Assembly: GCF_000526215.1 (NCBI RefSeq)
Contig: NZ_JAFQ01000004.1
Coordinates: forward strand, 3,720,001 to 3,784,000
Origin: Nocardia sp. BMG51109
Lineage (GTDB): Bacteria; Actinomycetota; Actinomycetes; Mycobacteriales; Mycobacteriaceae
Reading direction: 5' to 3'
Length of the DNA: 64,000 nt
This document shows positions 1 to 14,007 of the stretch, piece after piece (within the stretch, counting starts at the first letter, position 1; every line of letters begins with the position of its first letter). The notes below the pieces were generated by a model. It was not told the origin of the DNA. It saw only the letters and a program-made list of their open reading frames with translations, and made no database searches. The translations under genes were made by a program, and so were the position numbers.

Positions 1-19
1 TCGCCTCCCGCGCAAGGAA

Positions 20-253
20 TTACGCCGTGTCCGGATAGGCCGCGCCGAGGCGGGAGAGTTCCTGTTCGATCGCCAGCGCGGCGTGGTGCTGCCCGGCCGC
101 CCGCAGCTGCGCGATCCGCTCGTAGACGGCGTTGATGCCGTATTCCCTTGTGACGTCGAGTATTCCGATGCGGCTCGCATACGAGGGCGCGGGTGTCGCG
201 ACGGCATGCATGTCCGCGGCGGTGTCCATGGTGATCTTCATGGCATCGGTCAC
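20..253 (-). CDS. Small hypothetical protein, 77 aa
   Basis: I do not recognise this family. I chose the GTG at 253 because a GGGG-rich ribosome site sits just upstream; an ATG four codons further in (241) is the alternative. The C-terminal half (YERIAQLRAAGQHHAALAIE) should form two amphipathic helices, and there is no signal peptide or membrane segment. It is divergent from the DUF5753 regulator at 432. Such regulators often have a small partner gene beside them (commonly DUF397), but this sequence does not look like DUF397, so a functional link is only suggested by position. Confidence 0.6.
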   Translation of the reverse strand: MTDAMKITMDTAADMHAVATPAPSYASRIGILDVTREYGINAVYERIAQLRAAGQHHAALAIEQELSRLGAAYPDTA

Positions 254-431
254 GGGTGTCCCCCTGACGAGACGTGGTCCGATGGTGTGCCCGTCGAGTC
301 TACCGTCCGAATGCACGTGCAGCAGCACGTGCACAATCGGCGGCGGCGCGGGCACGGACATCGGAGGTGCCGCCGAAAATGTTGTGGCACACTCGATGAC
401 GCGTGACCACAGCCTCTGACGGGAGGGACCC

Positions 432-1349
432 GTGATCGAGAGCACTGCCGGCCGTGCGGATGCGGCGGACGGAGACGGTCCGGACGCCGATCCCGCACTG
501 CTGCGCATGGTGCTGGGCGCGCGGCTGCGAAAATTGCGCGAGGCCGCGGGGATCAGCGGGCAGGAGGCCGGCCGGGCGATCCGTGCCTCCCATTCGAAGA
601 TCAGCCGCCTCGAGGCCGGCCGGGTCGGGTTCCGGGCGATCGATATCGACGATCTGCTGAGCCTCTACGGCGTCGAGGACGAGGATGTCCGGTCCGGATT
701 CCTGCTCCTGGCCGAACGCGCCAATGCCAGCGTGCGCTGGCAGGTCGACGACGATTTCGCCGCGCAGCGGATGGACACCTACCTGGCGCTGGAGGATGCG
801 GCCTCGGCGGTCCGTTCGTATGCGCCGGGCGTGATTCCCGAACTGTTGCAGACCGCGGCGTACGCGCACGCGGTGTCCACGATCACCAGGCCGGGTCCGA
901 CCGGTGACGTGCAGCGCCGGGTCGAACTGCTGATGCGGCGGCAGCGGCTGCTGCGCCGCCCGGACGGGCCGAAGGTGTGGCTGGCGATCGAGGAGGCGGT
1001 GCTGCGCCGCCCGTTCGGCGGGCTCGAGGTCTGGCGCGACCAGCTCGACCACGTCGCCGAGGTCGCCGAGCGGACCGGCGCCACCGTGCAGATCGTGCCC
1101 GACCACATCGGCGGGCCCGCCATCTGCGCGGTCCCGTTCACCCTGCTCCGATTCGACGCACCGGACCTGAGCGACATCGTGCACCTGCACCACGCCACCG
1201 GCGCCCAATTTCTGGACCGGCGCGGCGAATTGGACGCCTACCATGGCATCTGGGACAGGCTGTGCGTGCACGCCGCCCCGCCCGGCCGGACCCGCGACCT
1301 GATCTCCGCGGCCATCGTTGCCGGACCGACCATTCCGACCACTGGATAG
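432..1349 (+). CDS. XRE-family regulator with DUF5753 domain
   Basis: Predicted DNA-binding regulator of 305 aa. An N-terminal Cro/C1 helix-turn-helix lies at about residues 27-80 (LRKLREAAGISGQEAGRAI, then SHSKISRLEAGRVG). The rest matches the DUF5753 (Scr1-type antitoxin-like) ligand domain, with the typical RRQRLLRR and TVQIVPDHIGG stretches. The GTG start at 432 has a strong GGGAGGG site. The DUF574 methyltransferase begins 4 bases after the stop, so the two are probably co-transcribed. The signal sensed by DUF5753 regulators is generally unknown. Confidence 0.88.
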   Translation: MIESTAGRADAADGDGPDADPALLRMVLGARLRKLREAAGISGQEAGRAIRASHSKISRLEAGRVGFRAIDIDDLLSLYGVEDEDVRSGFLLLAERANASVRWQVDDDFAAQRMDTYLALEDAASAVRSYAPGVIPELLQTAAYAHAVSTITRPGPTGDVQRRVELLMRRQRLLRRPDGPKVWLAIEEAVLRRPFGGLEVWRDQLDHVAEVAERTGATVQIVPDHIGGPAICAVPFTLLRFDAPDLSDIVHLHHATGAQFLDRRGELDAYHGIWDRLCVHAAPPGRTRDLISAAIVAGPTIPTTG

Positions 1350-1353
1350 GCTG

Positions 1354-2184
1354 ATGATCGACGACCAGGATTCCGGCGCACCGGAGATCGAGATCGACAC
1401 CTCGATCGCCCACGAGGCGCGCGTCTACGACTACTGGCTCGGCGGTAAGGACAACTATCCCGCCGACCGCGCGCTCGGCGATGCCGTCGCCGCCCACGTC
1501 CCGACGATCAAGACGATGGCCCGCGCCAACCGGGACTTCCTCGCCCGCTCGGTCCGCTACCTGGTGTCCGATGCCGGGATCACCCAGTTCCTCGACATCG
1601 GGACGGGCATCCCGACCGCCGGCAACACCCACGAGGTCGCCCAGCGCCTGGATCCGGGTGCGCGCGTGGTCTACGTCGACAAGGATCCGATCGTGCTCGC
1701 GCACGCCCGCGCGCTGATGACCGGGACGCCCACCGGCAGCACCCGCTTCATCCCCGCCGATCTGCACGATCCGCGCGGCATTCTCGACCATCCCGCGCTC
1801 GTCGAGACGCTCGACCTGAACCGGCCCGTCGGCATCATGCTCGTCGCGATCATGATGTATTTCCGCGACGCCGATCGTCCGGGCGATGTCGTCGCCACCC
1901 TGCTGGACGCCGTGCCGTCCGGCAGTTATCTCGTCCTCACCCATCCCACGGCCGATTTCGATCCGGAGGCCATGGCCGCCGCCGCGGCGGCCGCCGAGGC
2001 CTCCGGTATCGCGTTCGTACCCCGCAGCCACGCCGAGATCGGCACCCTGTTCGGCGGCACCGAACTGATCGAGCCGGGCATCGTGCCCGTCGCCAGCTGG
2101 CGTCCCGACCTCGCCGACGGCCCCACCGCCGTCGGCGATCCGCACAGTGCCTGGTACTGGGCGGGTATCGGCCGGAAGCCCTGA
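1354..2184 (+). CDS. SAM-dependent methyltransferase, DUF574 family
   Basis: 276 aa. The N-terminal signature IAHEARVYDYWLGGKDNYPADR is diagnostic of the actinobacterial DUF574 (PF04672) family. The SAM-binding motif I is FLDIGTGIPTAGNTHEVAQ (about residues 76-94), followed by acidic VVYVDKDPIVL. The ATG at 1354 lies 4 bases after the upstream stop. Substrates of this family are largely unknown; it recurs beside DUF5753 regulators, as here. A strong hairpin follows the stop. Confidence 0.85.
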   Translation: MIDDQDSGAPEIEIDTSIAHEARVYDYWLGGKDNYPADRALGDAVAAHVPTIKTMARANRDFLARSVRYLVSDAGITQFLDIGTGIPTAGNTHEVAQRLDPGARVVYVDKDPIVLAHARALMTGTPTGSTRFIPADLHDPRGILDHPALVETLDLNRPVGIMLVAIMMYFRDADRPGDVVATLLDAVPSGSYLVLTHPTADFDPEAMAAAAAAAEASGIAFVPRSHAEIGTLFGGTELIEPGIVPVASWRPDLADGPTAVGDPHSAWYWAGIGRKP

Positions 2185-2185
2185 A

Positions 2186-2208
2186 CCGGCCGCCCCTGCG
2201 GCGGCCGG
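2186..2208. terminator. Bidirectional hairpin between convergent genes
   Basis: A perfect 9-bp GC stem (CCGGCCGCC and GGCGGCCGG) with loop CCTGC lies in the 36-bp gap between the convergent methyltransferase and carboxylase genes. There is no clear T-tract, so it is an actinobacterial-style hairpin terminator by inference. Confidence 0.55.
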
Positions 2209-2220
2209 CCGGGATGTGAC

Positions 2221-7701
<5,481 letters not shown>

Positions 7702-8170
7702 CTCCGCAGCCCTTCCTCTCCACAGCTCCGGCCGGCCGACCGGCTCCCTTCGAATCTCTCAGATTCTGCTGCCGCGCAGCCACATCCGCTTGTCGATATG
7801 TATCCAAATTGGCTACGAAAGTGTTGCGGGCAGCGGTACGCGGCCGCATTCGGATCGGCCTCGCACCGCGATGCAGCACGTTATCGAATCAGCTCCCCGG
7901 TGTCCGGGCGACGTGCATGTTTCCCGACGACACACAGGTCGGGGCCCGGCACGGTGTGGCTCGACACGGCTTACACCATATTTATGTCCTACCGGATTAT
8001 CGGCGTTTACAGGTCGGCCGTCAGGCCCAACTCGGCGGTAACTTCGCGGGGGCGGTCATCGGCGTTATCCGACCCCGCAGGGCGCCGACCCCCTACGGCC
8101 ACTCCGGCCCGTTTTTCCGTACTGGACGGGCGGATCGGCGGCGTAGTAAGGGCGGCCGGTCGGGGAAGGA
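7702..8170. other. Intergenic stretch, no gene supported
   Basis: About 470 bp upstream of the carboxylase. Open frames on both strands here have no recognisable domain, poor codon structure and no convincing ribosome site. The leftward carboxylase promoter must lie here, but I could not pick a definite -35/-10 pair. Confidence 0.5.
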
Positions 8171-8438
8171 CATGAAGGTCTCCAGTCCGCTGTCGTCGGT
8201 CCATACCGAGAGCGATCCGATCTGGCGGCCGCGGGCGGGGCGGATGTACGTCATGACGCCGACCGCTTCGTCGATGCCCACGAGCTGGTCGGCCAAACTC
8301 GTTGCGGCGAGCCAGATCGCGGGTATGCCGGTGGTCTTGTTCGGGGTGAACCGGGTGAAGCTGAACAGGTGCGGCCCTGTGCCCCAGCAACTGCGGCAGG
8401 TGGCGGAGACCGGTCCAGGGAATCTGTCGTACGGCCAT
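8170..8438 (-). pseudogene. Frameshifted, 3'-truncated small monooxygenase-like gene
   Basis: An ATG at 8438 with a good AAAGGAA site opens MAVRQIPWTGLRHLPQLLG, which runs in one frame only to about 8375. The sensible continuation (HLFSFTRFTPNKTTGIPAIW, then LVGIDEAVGVMTYIRPARGR and DDSGLETFMSFPD) is in the neighbouring frame, implying one extra base in the GC run near 8365-8378. After SFPD the frame degenerates into a low-complexity Arg-rich tail, so the 3' end also seems lost. The surviving part resembles small monooxygenase-like or DUF3291-type proteins, but family assignment is weak. A sequencing error could explain the frameshift but not the missing tail. Confidence 0.5.
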
Positions 8439-8553
8439 GTCCGAGCGTTCCTTTCCGGCGGCCCCGGTGATGCTGAGCCGTGCCTCTCGGCGGCCGGCAC
8501 CCGGAATCCGCCACTCCCTGCGGCTGTCGGCCCGCTCGGTTGTGCGGCGGGGC

Positions 8554-9243
8554 TCAGCGGGTGCGGGGGATGTCGAGGCGGGTCAGGAGGTCGGTGACGC
8601 GGCGGGCGATATCGTCGCGGATCGGCCGGACCTCGGCGACGGACAGGCCGGCCGGGTCGTCGACGTTCCATTCCTCGTACCGGATGCCGGGGAGCTCCGG
8701 GCACATGTCACCGCAGCCCATGGTGACGATGATGTCGGCGGCCTGGATGATCTCGTCGGTCCAGCTCTTGGGGAACTCGTGGGAGATGTCGATGCCCACC
8801 TCGGCCATGGCCGCGACCGCGGCGGAGTTCAGCGCGCCGCTCGGCTCCGCCCCGCCGGACCAGGCCAGCGTCCGGCCCTGCGCGTAGTGCTCGCAGAAGC
8901 CCAGCGCCATCTGCGAACGCCCGGCGTTGAACGTGCACAGGAACAGCACGACCGGAATCGTGTGCTCGATGCGGCCCTCCACCTTGGCCCGCGCGTGCAG
9001 CTGCTGCCGGGCGAAACGCTCGGCCAGCAGCGGCAGGTACAGCTTCACCGGTGCCCGGGCCCCGATCTCGGTATAGGACTCGTGCAGGCAACGGTGGATC
9101 GTGTTGGCGTCGAACAAGATCGTGAACTCGCGGTGCAGCCGGCGTTCGGCGCGGGCGAGCGCCGTGGCGTGAACGATGTCGAGGAGTCGGTAGGCCGGGG
9201 TGATCTCGGCGTACCCTCGTTTCGTCCGCTCTGGCGTGGACAC
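8554..9243 (-). CDS. ArsC-like low-molecular-weight phosphatase with N-terminal helical domain
   Basis: 229 aa. The C-terminal domain (from about residue 97) is a low-molecular-weight tyrosine-phosphatase or arsenate-reductase fold: VVLFLCTFNAGRSQMA contains the CX5R phosphate loop (Cys103 to Arg109), and CGDMCPELPGIRYEEWNVDDP carries the later acidic region. Residues 1-90 are a helical domain (YRLLDIVHATALARAERRLH and following) seen in actinobacterial ArsC fusions and thought to dimerise. The GTG at 9243 is the first sensible start, although its ribosome site is distant. Arsenate-mycothiol transferase is the likely role, but no arsR or acr3 is nearby, so a protein phosphatase is possible. 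Confidence 0.78.
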   Translation of the reverse strand: MSTPERTKRGYAEITPAYRLLDIVHATALARAERRLHREFTILFDANTIHRCLHESYTEIGARAPVKLYLPLLAERFARQQLHARAKVEGRIEHTIPVVLFLCTFNAGRSQMALGFCEHYAQGRTLAWSGGAEPSGALNSAAVAAMAEVGIDISHEFPKSWTDEIIQAADIIVTMGCGDMCPELPGIRYEEWNVDDPAGLSVAEVRPIRDDIARRVTDLLTRLDIPRTR

Positions 9244-9546
9244 GTTAGTCAGGGTGACACCGGTATCCCTCCGCGGCAACCAAACTGGGGATGAACCTGA
9301 TCGAAAGCGCAGGTCACAACGTGGCGTACCGCGGGCGTGGCAGCGTATGAGACAGTACCGAAATACTTGGCGCAGAGCGTTTTTCGGATCGGATCGACTC
9401 GGAGGACCACGGTCCGGCCGGCGGTCGCCGCGACGGTTTCCGGACGGCAGACATGCCCCGGCGATGTAAGAACGACCTGGGCCTGAAATAAGCTGTCCAT
9501 CGGCCGAGCCGATGCTGCCGAGCCGATGCTGTCGAGGGGTGAACGG
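9244..9546. other. Divergent intergenic region
   Basis: About 300 bp between the leftward ArsC-like gene and the rightward DUF6928-like gene; it must hold both promoters. I see no palindrome, repeat or small gene I would defend. A short tandem pair of GCCGAGCCGATGCT lies near 9501-9530, just before the rightward ribosome site. Confidence 0.4.
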
Positions 9547-10512
9547 GTGGGTGTCAAGACGGCCTTGCTGGCCTACACGGACGGTCGGCCGGGGCGAGTG
9601 CTGCAACGGGCGCCGGTCTCCGACCGTGCCGCGGCCCGGGAGCTGTTGCGGCGTATGTTCCCGTATCGCGTCATCGAGGACATCGAGGACGAGGCGCTCT
9701 GGTCGGCCAGGTATCCGGTGGACGAGGACGTGGTCTACGCCGGGGTGTTTCCCGGACTGACCGTTGTCGGGTCTCTGCTGCTCGCGCTGGACCATCCCTC
9801 GGCGCTGCCGAGTCATATCCTCGGCGCTGCCGATGGGCGTGATATCCACCTGCACTCGTGCCACAGCGTCACCGATCGGCTCAGCTTCGCCGTGTGGCGT
9901 GGCGGGGCCCTGGTGCGGTCCTTCTCGACCTACGACGGTCGTACGCTCGAGGACCTCGGTGACCGTCTGACATTCGAATCGCCCTGTCGGGCAGGAGATC
10001 TACCGGACGACATCGGCGATCCCCTTGCCGCAGACCTCGGCGACGATGCGCTGGGGGAGCTGTTCGGCTTTCACGGGGAAGGCGGCACGCTTCTCGAACC
10101 GGATCCGGTCGACCAGGATGCCGTGGTGCTCAACGGTTTCCGTCTCGGCGACATCGGCAGCGCCGATGCGCGGGAAGTGAAATACCTGGCGCACACCGAG
10201 AACGGCAGCGTCCGGCCCGATCCCACGCCGGCCCAACTCCGGCAGCTCGTCGCCGGCCTGAGTCCGGGCAACAACTACCTGATCTACGAACTGCGCGATG
10301 CGGTCGCCCGCGCCGAGACGGCGCACTACATCCAGACCTACCGCCACGTCGACGAGGGCTACTTCGACGTCGAATACCGCGAGGGCACGGCCGAGCGGCA
10401 TTACGCGACCAGCATGGCGTCGGCGGCGGAGGTCGTCGCCGCGCTGTCGGGCTGGGCCGGTCGCGACGGGGACTGGACCCGCTCGTACACGTGGTCCACG
10501 CCGTTCGGTTGA
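9547..10512 (+). CDS. DUF6928-like protein
   Basis: 321 aa, function unknown. The N-terminus (VKTALLAYTDGRPGRVLQRA) matches the actinobacterial DUF6928 family, whose members start with a very similar KTALLAY motif. The domain seems to end near residue 230. The C-terminal 90 residues (YELRDAVARAETAHYIQTYR, then YFDVEYREGTAERHYATSM) look like a separate alpha/beta module of the kind found in small immunity proteins, but that is speculative. The GTG at 9547 is set by GAGGGG at 9535-9540; there is no signal peptide or membrane helix. Confidence 0.65.
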   Translation: MGVKTALLAYTDGRPGRVLQRAPVSDRAAARELLRRMFPYRVIEDIEDEALWSARYPVDEDVVYAGVFPGLTVVGSLLLALDHPSALPSHILGAADGRDIHLHSCHSVTDRLSFAVWRGGALVRSFSTYDGRTLEDLGDRLTFESPCRAGDLPDDIGDPLAADLGDDALGELFGFHGEGGTLLEPDPVDQDAVVLNGFRLGDIGSADAREVKYLAHTENGSVRPDPTPAQLRQLVAGLSPGNNYLIYELRDAVARAETAHYIQTYRHVDEGYFDVEYREGTAERHYATSMASAAEVVAALSGWAGRDGDWTRSYTWSTPFG

Positions 10513-10653
10513 TCGTGGTCCGCCCGCGGAACACCCTCTCGACGAACACGATCGAGCCGTCGGCGGCGACCCGCGTGACCTGTCGGCGATCCGCGCGGGG
10601 CGGACGGTGTCGTCGGCCGCCGGTGTGAGGTGACGGCGGGGAGGCCACCGGTG

Positions 10654-11430
10654 CTACCGGGTGTGGTCGCCGGAGCGGGTGACGGGCTCGGTGTCGCGAG
10701 ACAGGTTGGCTTCCAAGAGGTTTGCGCCGGTGAGATCGGTGTCGTCCAGGCGGGTGTCCGACAGGTTCGCCCGTTCGAGGGTCGCGCCGGTCAGGTTCGC
10801 GTGGCTGAGATCGGCGCCGGTGAGGTTCGTCCCGGACAGGTCGACTCCGCGCAGGTCGGCTCCCCGCAGGCGGGCGCCGAACAGGCAGGTGTCGCTGAGG
10901 TCGATATCGGTGCCGGGCGCGTCGCGGGTGACGTCGCGCCGTCCGATCACCGTGATCGCGGTCTGCACATCGAACTCCAGCCGGCCGCGGTCGCCGGGTC
11001 TCCCCACGAGCCGGCAGTGCCACACCGGTGACTGGGTGTGCACGAACGACGCGAGGATCGAGTAGATCGTCGGGTGGTCGACGGGTGAATCCTTGGCCAG
11101 CCGTTCCAGTAGGTAGAGGGCGGACAGCCGGGCCTCGAGCTTGTCGACGGTCAGGTGCTCTACGGCCTTGTGGAAACGATCGGTGACCACGGTCTGTTGC
11201 GACAGCGCGTATTGGTTCTTCGTGGCGCGCAGCGACTCACTGGTGAACCACAGGGCGGCGATCGTGGCCACCGTGGTCATCATCGCGACCAGGTTCGCCC
11301 AGCCCTTCCAGACGAGCGCGTGATGTAGCGCCCGTGTCGACCGGCGCCGCCGATCGGGTTCGGGGCGTCGTAGTGATCGACCCGTTCCGGTGACCCGCCT
11401 CTGCCGCGGTGGTGACGATCTTCCCCGCAT
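10654..11430 (-). CDS. Membrane-anchored pentapeptide-repeat protein
   Basis: 258 aa. An Arg-rich cytoplasmic N-terminus is followed by one transmembrane helix (about residues 43-63, WANLVAMMTTVATIAALWF), a helical region, then from about 175 a run of A(D/N)LXX pentapeptides (GADLRGVDLSGTNLTGADLS and on) that should form a right-handed beta helix. Start at 11430 has AGGGCGAGCT upstream. Pentapeptide proteins of this membrane type are common in actinomycetes and usually uncharacterised; some soluble relatives mimic DNA and protect gyrase, but nothing here supports that role. Confidence 0.8.
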   Translation of the reverse strand: MRGRSSPPRQRRVTGTGRSLRRPEPDRRRRSTRALHHALVWKGWANLVAMMTTVATIAALWFTSESLRATKNQYALSQQTVVTDRFHKAVEHLTVDKLEARLSALYLLERLAKDSPVDHPTIYSILASFVHTQSPVWHCRLVGRPGDRGRLEFDVQTAITVIGRRDVTRDAPGTDIDLSDTCLFGARLRGADLRGVDLSGTNLTGADLSHANLTGATLERANLSDTRLDDTDLTGANLLEANLSRDTEPVTRSGDHTR

Positions 11431-11544
11431 AGCTCGCCCTGCCTGCTCGGAAACCGGTGTATGGGTCTCGACGCGCACTGCTCGTCCATCATGACAGCGA
11501 AACGGCTAGTTCGGAGGCGTATTCCGGGTGCAGCGTCGCGGCTG

Positions 11545-11937
11545 TCACCGGTCCAGGCTGCCGAGTAGTCGGCCGGGGCCGATCGTGGTGGCGCCGAGGG
11601 CCTCGACTCGGTCGCGCAGGGCGCGGTCCGCGGTGACGACGGTGATCGGGCGGGGGCCGGCAGTTGCGACGACATCGACGATCGTATCGTCTCCCGAGCC
11701 CGGCGCGAGGACCACCGTGAGGTTGCCGAATTCCGGATTCGCTTCGTCGACAGCGGATTTCGCCGCACCCTCCAGGACCACGAGCACTTCGGTCGGGTGG
11801 TCCCGGGTCTCGTTCGACCTGGACAATTTTGCCAGCAGTCGTCTGGCGGCGCCCGCGCGGTCCCGCCACCAGCCGTCGGGTCTGGAGCCGACGACGTTCG
11901 CGGCGTCCACCACGAGCAGCTGGGACAGGGGAGTCAT
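11545..11937 (-). CDS. NYN/PIN-like domain protein
   Basis: 130 aa. It begins LLVVDAANVVGSRPDGWWRD, the NYN/PIN-like nuclease signature with an acidic residue after the first strand, and continues with SGDDTIVDVV and ITVVTADRALRDRV, typical later acidic motifs of the same fold. A role in RNA processing or decay is inferred from the family. I start it at the ATG at 11937, but the frame is open upstream into the decayed prolyl iminopeptidase gene, so a longer fusion could be made. The ribosome site at 11937 is weak. Confidence 0.7.
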   Translation of the reverse strand: MTPLSQLLVVDAANVVGSRPDGWWRDRAGAARRLLAKLSRSNETRDHPTEVLVVLEGAAKSAVDEANPEFGNLTVVLAPGSGDDTIVDVVATAGPRPITVVTADRALRDRVEALGATTIGPGRLLGSLDR

Positions 11938-12357
11938 GCACTCAGTCTTTCGCATATCGCGTGACTCGAGTTGTGCGGGGCGGCTGCCCGGCCACGCCTT
12001 GTGCAGTTCCCAGGCGACTCCCGCCGGGCCGCTCACATCGAGCTTGCCCTGGATCAGGATGCCGGGTATCCCGTGCAGCGCGGGCATTCCGTCGCGCAGC
12101 GCGGAGGGCGGCAGGAACGCGGCATGCTTCCAGTAGTGCGTCACCAGCGTGGCGAAGCCGACGATCAGATAGTTCTCGGGATCGAATCGGCGGCGGTAGC
12201 CCGGCGACAAACCGCCACCCGGTCCGCCGTGTAAGTACAAGGCGGGCTTGCCTTCCGGGTTCCCGGACGCCTCCCAATAGACCTCGTGGCCGTCACCGAC
12301 CGCAAGCATTCCGGCGGTGTACGGGTCCGACGGCGGGAACACCCAGGGCGCGTACAT
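11938..12357 (-). pseudogene. Prolyl iminopeptidase remnant with internal deletion
   Basis: The first about 68 codons are a clear prolyl iminopeptidase N-terminus (EVYWEASGNPEGKPALYLHG GPGGG, oxyanion region). The sequence then jumps directly from NYLIVGF to the family C-terminal segment ATLVTHYWKHAAF and LIQGKLDVSGPAGVAWELHK. The nucleophile region (GxSWG) and roughly 150 residues are missing, and the final His region is lost. The deletion kept the frame, and the remnant reads without a stop into the NYN gene. It cannot be an active peptidase. Confidence 0.8.
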
Positions 12358-12515
12358 GATTCGAGCCTATCGCTCCGGTCGGCGACCATCGTATGCCGTT
12401 GTTCGATCGGAGGGCCCGGGCTGTCAGGGCTCATGTTGGGGGCCGAGCTGATCCCTACCCCGGCGATCCGTCGTCCCTGCGGTGAGTGGGCGAATCAAGG
12501 TGCGGCGCAACCAGT

Positions 12516-13010
12516 TCAGGATGCGGTGCGGGTTCGCAGAATGACGACCGGGATCTCCCGCTCGGTCCACGACTGATAGGTGTCGAAATCGGCGTAGGCG
12601 TCGACGAGCAACGGCCACAGGCGGGCGCGCTGTTGCTCGTCGGCGACGACGGCGCGCACGGCACGCCGGTCACGGCCGACCTGAATGTGGGTGTCCGGGT
12701 CGGCGCGCAGGTTGTGGTACCACTGCGGATGCTTCGGGAGCCCGCCCTGCGAGGCGACGATGACGGTATCGGCGCCGTCGGTGATGTAGAGCAGCGGCGT
12801 GGTGAAGACCGTCCCGGACTTGCGGCCGCGATGTTCGAGCAGAAGCGTCGGCACGGGCTTGCGGAACCCGGCGCCGATGCGCCATTTCCCGCCGATCCGC
12901 CCGCCGGTGCGGCGGTAGGCCCACACATGAGCCTTACCGGCGTACTTGATGATCTTCGGCACGATCGGGGCGTCGAGTTGTCCGGGGCGCGGAGGAGGGC
13001 TGGCGGGCAT
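12516..13010 (-). CDS. Deazaflavin-dependent (F420) nitroreductase-family protein
   Basis: 164 aa of the DDN family, F420H2-dependent reductases abundant in mycolic-acid actinomycetes. Diagnostic segments are LLLEHRGRKSGTVFTTPLLY, VIVASQGGLPKHPQWYHNLR and the C-terminal WPLLVDAYADFDTYQSWT. The ATG at 13010 has AAAGGACGAC immediately upstream. It is divergent from a TetR regulator with a near-perfect palindrome between them (13097-13126), so TetR probably represses it. Substrates of most family members (quinones, nitroaromatics) are unknown. Confidence 0.88.
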   Translation of the reverse strand: MPASPPPRPGQLDAPIVPKIIKYAGKAHVWAYRRTGGRIGGKWRIGAGFRKPVPTLLLEHRGRKSGTVFTTPLLYITDGADTVIVASQGGLPKHPQWYHNLRADPDTHIQVGRDRRAVRAVVADEQQRARLWPLLVDAYADFDTYQSWTEREIPVVILRTRTAS

Positions 13011-13096
13011 GTCGTCCTTTCGGGTCCCGGGCGGGTCGGGAGGTCTGCGTGTGGTTGGCGACGCGGCCGGGGGTCGGCGGCCGCAGGCCACAATGA

Positions 13097-13126
13097 GACC
13101 ATACATCGGTACCCAGATGTATGGTC
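13097..13126. promoter_or_regulatory. Candidate TetR operator palindrome
   Basis: Perfect 10-bp arms GACCATACAT and ATGTATGGTC are separated by a 10-bp spacer with a GGTACC core. It sits in the 200-bp divergent region, about 87 bp from the DDN start and 87 bp from the TetR start, the usual place for an autoregulatory TetR site. Confidence 0.7.
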
Positions 13127-13212
13127 AATGGCCGGATCGTCGGCGGCCGGCGGGTGCGAGTGGGCCGCTTCGGTAACGTCGGCCGTAGCTGCGAGGGGTG
13201 GAGGGAGAACCG

Positions 13213-13839
13213 GTGCGAACGCATGGGTGGTCGGGTGCGGCTCCCGCCGACGACGACGAAGCCGTCGAGCGAATCCTGAGCTCCGCACGGCGAGCGATCG
13301 ACCGCTCCGGCGGCGATGTCAGCATCGCGGAGGTCGCCCGCGATCTCGGTGTCACCCGGCAGACGGTCTACCGCTACTTCCGCAGCGCCGACGAGCTGCT
13401 GACCGCCACCGCCATCGCGCAGACCGGGCATTTCCTCGGCGTTCTGGCCCGGCACCTGAGTGATATCCGCGATCCCGCCGCGGCCGTGGTGGAGAGCATC
13501 GCCTACACGCTCGAACGCCTGCCGCACGAGAAGTATCTCGGTCTGCTGCTCACGCCCGGCCGTGCCGGCGCCTTCTCGGCGGGCGTAACGTCCGACACCG
13601 CACTGGCATTCGGCCGCTCGATGCTGCGACAGCTCGCCGTCGACTGGGCCGTGGCCGGCATCGATCCGGACCAGTTGGTCGAACACATGCTGCGCATCGT
13701 CCAGTCCTTCGTCATCGACCCCGGCCGGCCGCCGCGCCGCGGCCGAGAACTCCGGGACTATCTCTGGACCTGGGTGGCACCGGCGCTCGTGCGCAACGGG
13801 TTTCCCGCCGGTCCGGCGCCCGGCGTTCCCCGCGGGTGA
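13213..13839 (+). CDS. TetR-family transcriptional regulator
   Basis: 208 aa. The helix-turn-helix is VSIAEVARDLGVTRQTVYRYFRSADELLTA at about residues 36-65; the C-terminal ligand domain is divergent, as usual. The GTG at 13213 follows GGAGGGAG with 5-6 bases spacing and is preferred over the GTG at 13198. It is divergent from the DDN-family reductase and probably binds the palindrome between them, controlling both genes. Confidence 0.88.
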   Translation: MRTHGWSGAAPADDDEAVERILSSARRAIDRSGGDVSIAEVARDLGVTRQTVYRYFRSADELLTATAIAQTGHFLGVLARHLSDIRDPAAAVVESIAYTLERLPHEKYLGLLLTPGRAGAFSAGVTSDTALAFGRSMLRQLAVDWAVAGIDPDQLVEHMLRIVQSFVIDPGRPPRRGRELRDYLWTWVAPALVRNGFPAGPAPGVPRG

Positions 13840-14007
13840 TCCGTGCCGCGGCGCCGGTGACGAATCGTCAACCGCGCGTGCGCACTTCGACGGAACCCGG
13901 TTGTCGTCGCGGTGAACTGTTGCCGAACACTGTGCGCTTCGCTGGACCGGTTGCGTGCGGAGGCCGAATATTGTGGGACTCTACGATATTCGGGGGAACG
14001 CAACCGG

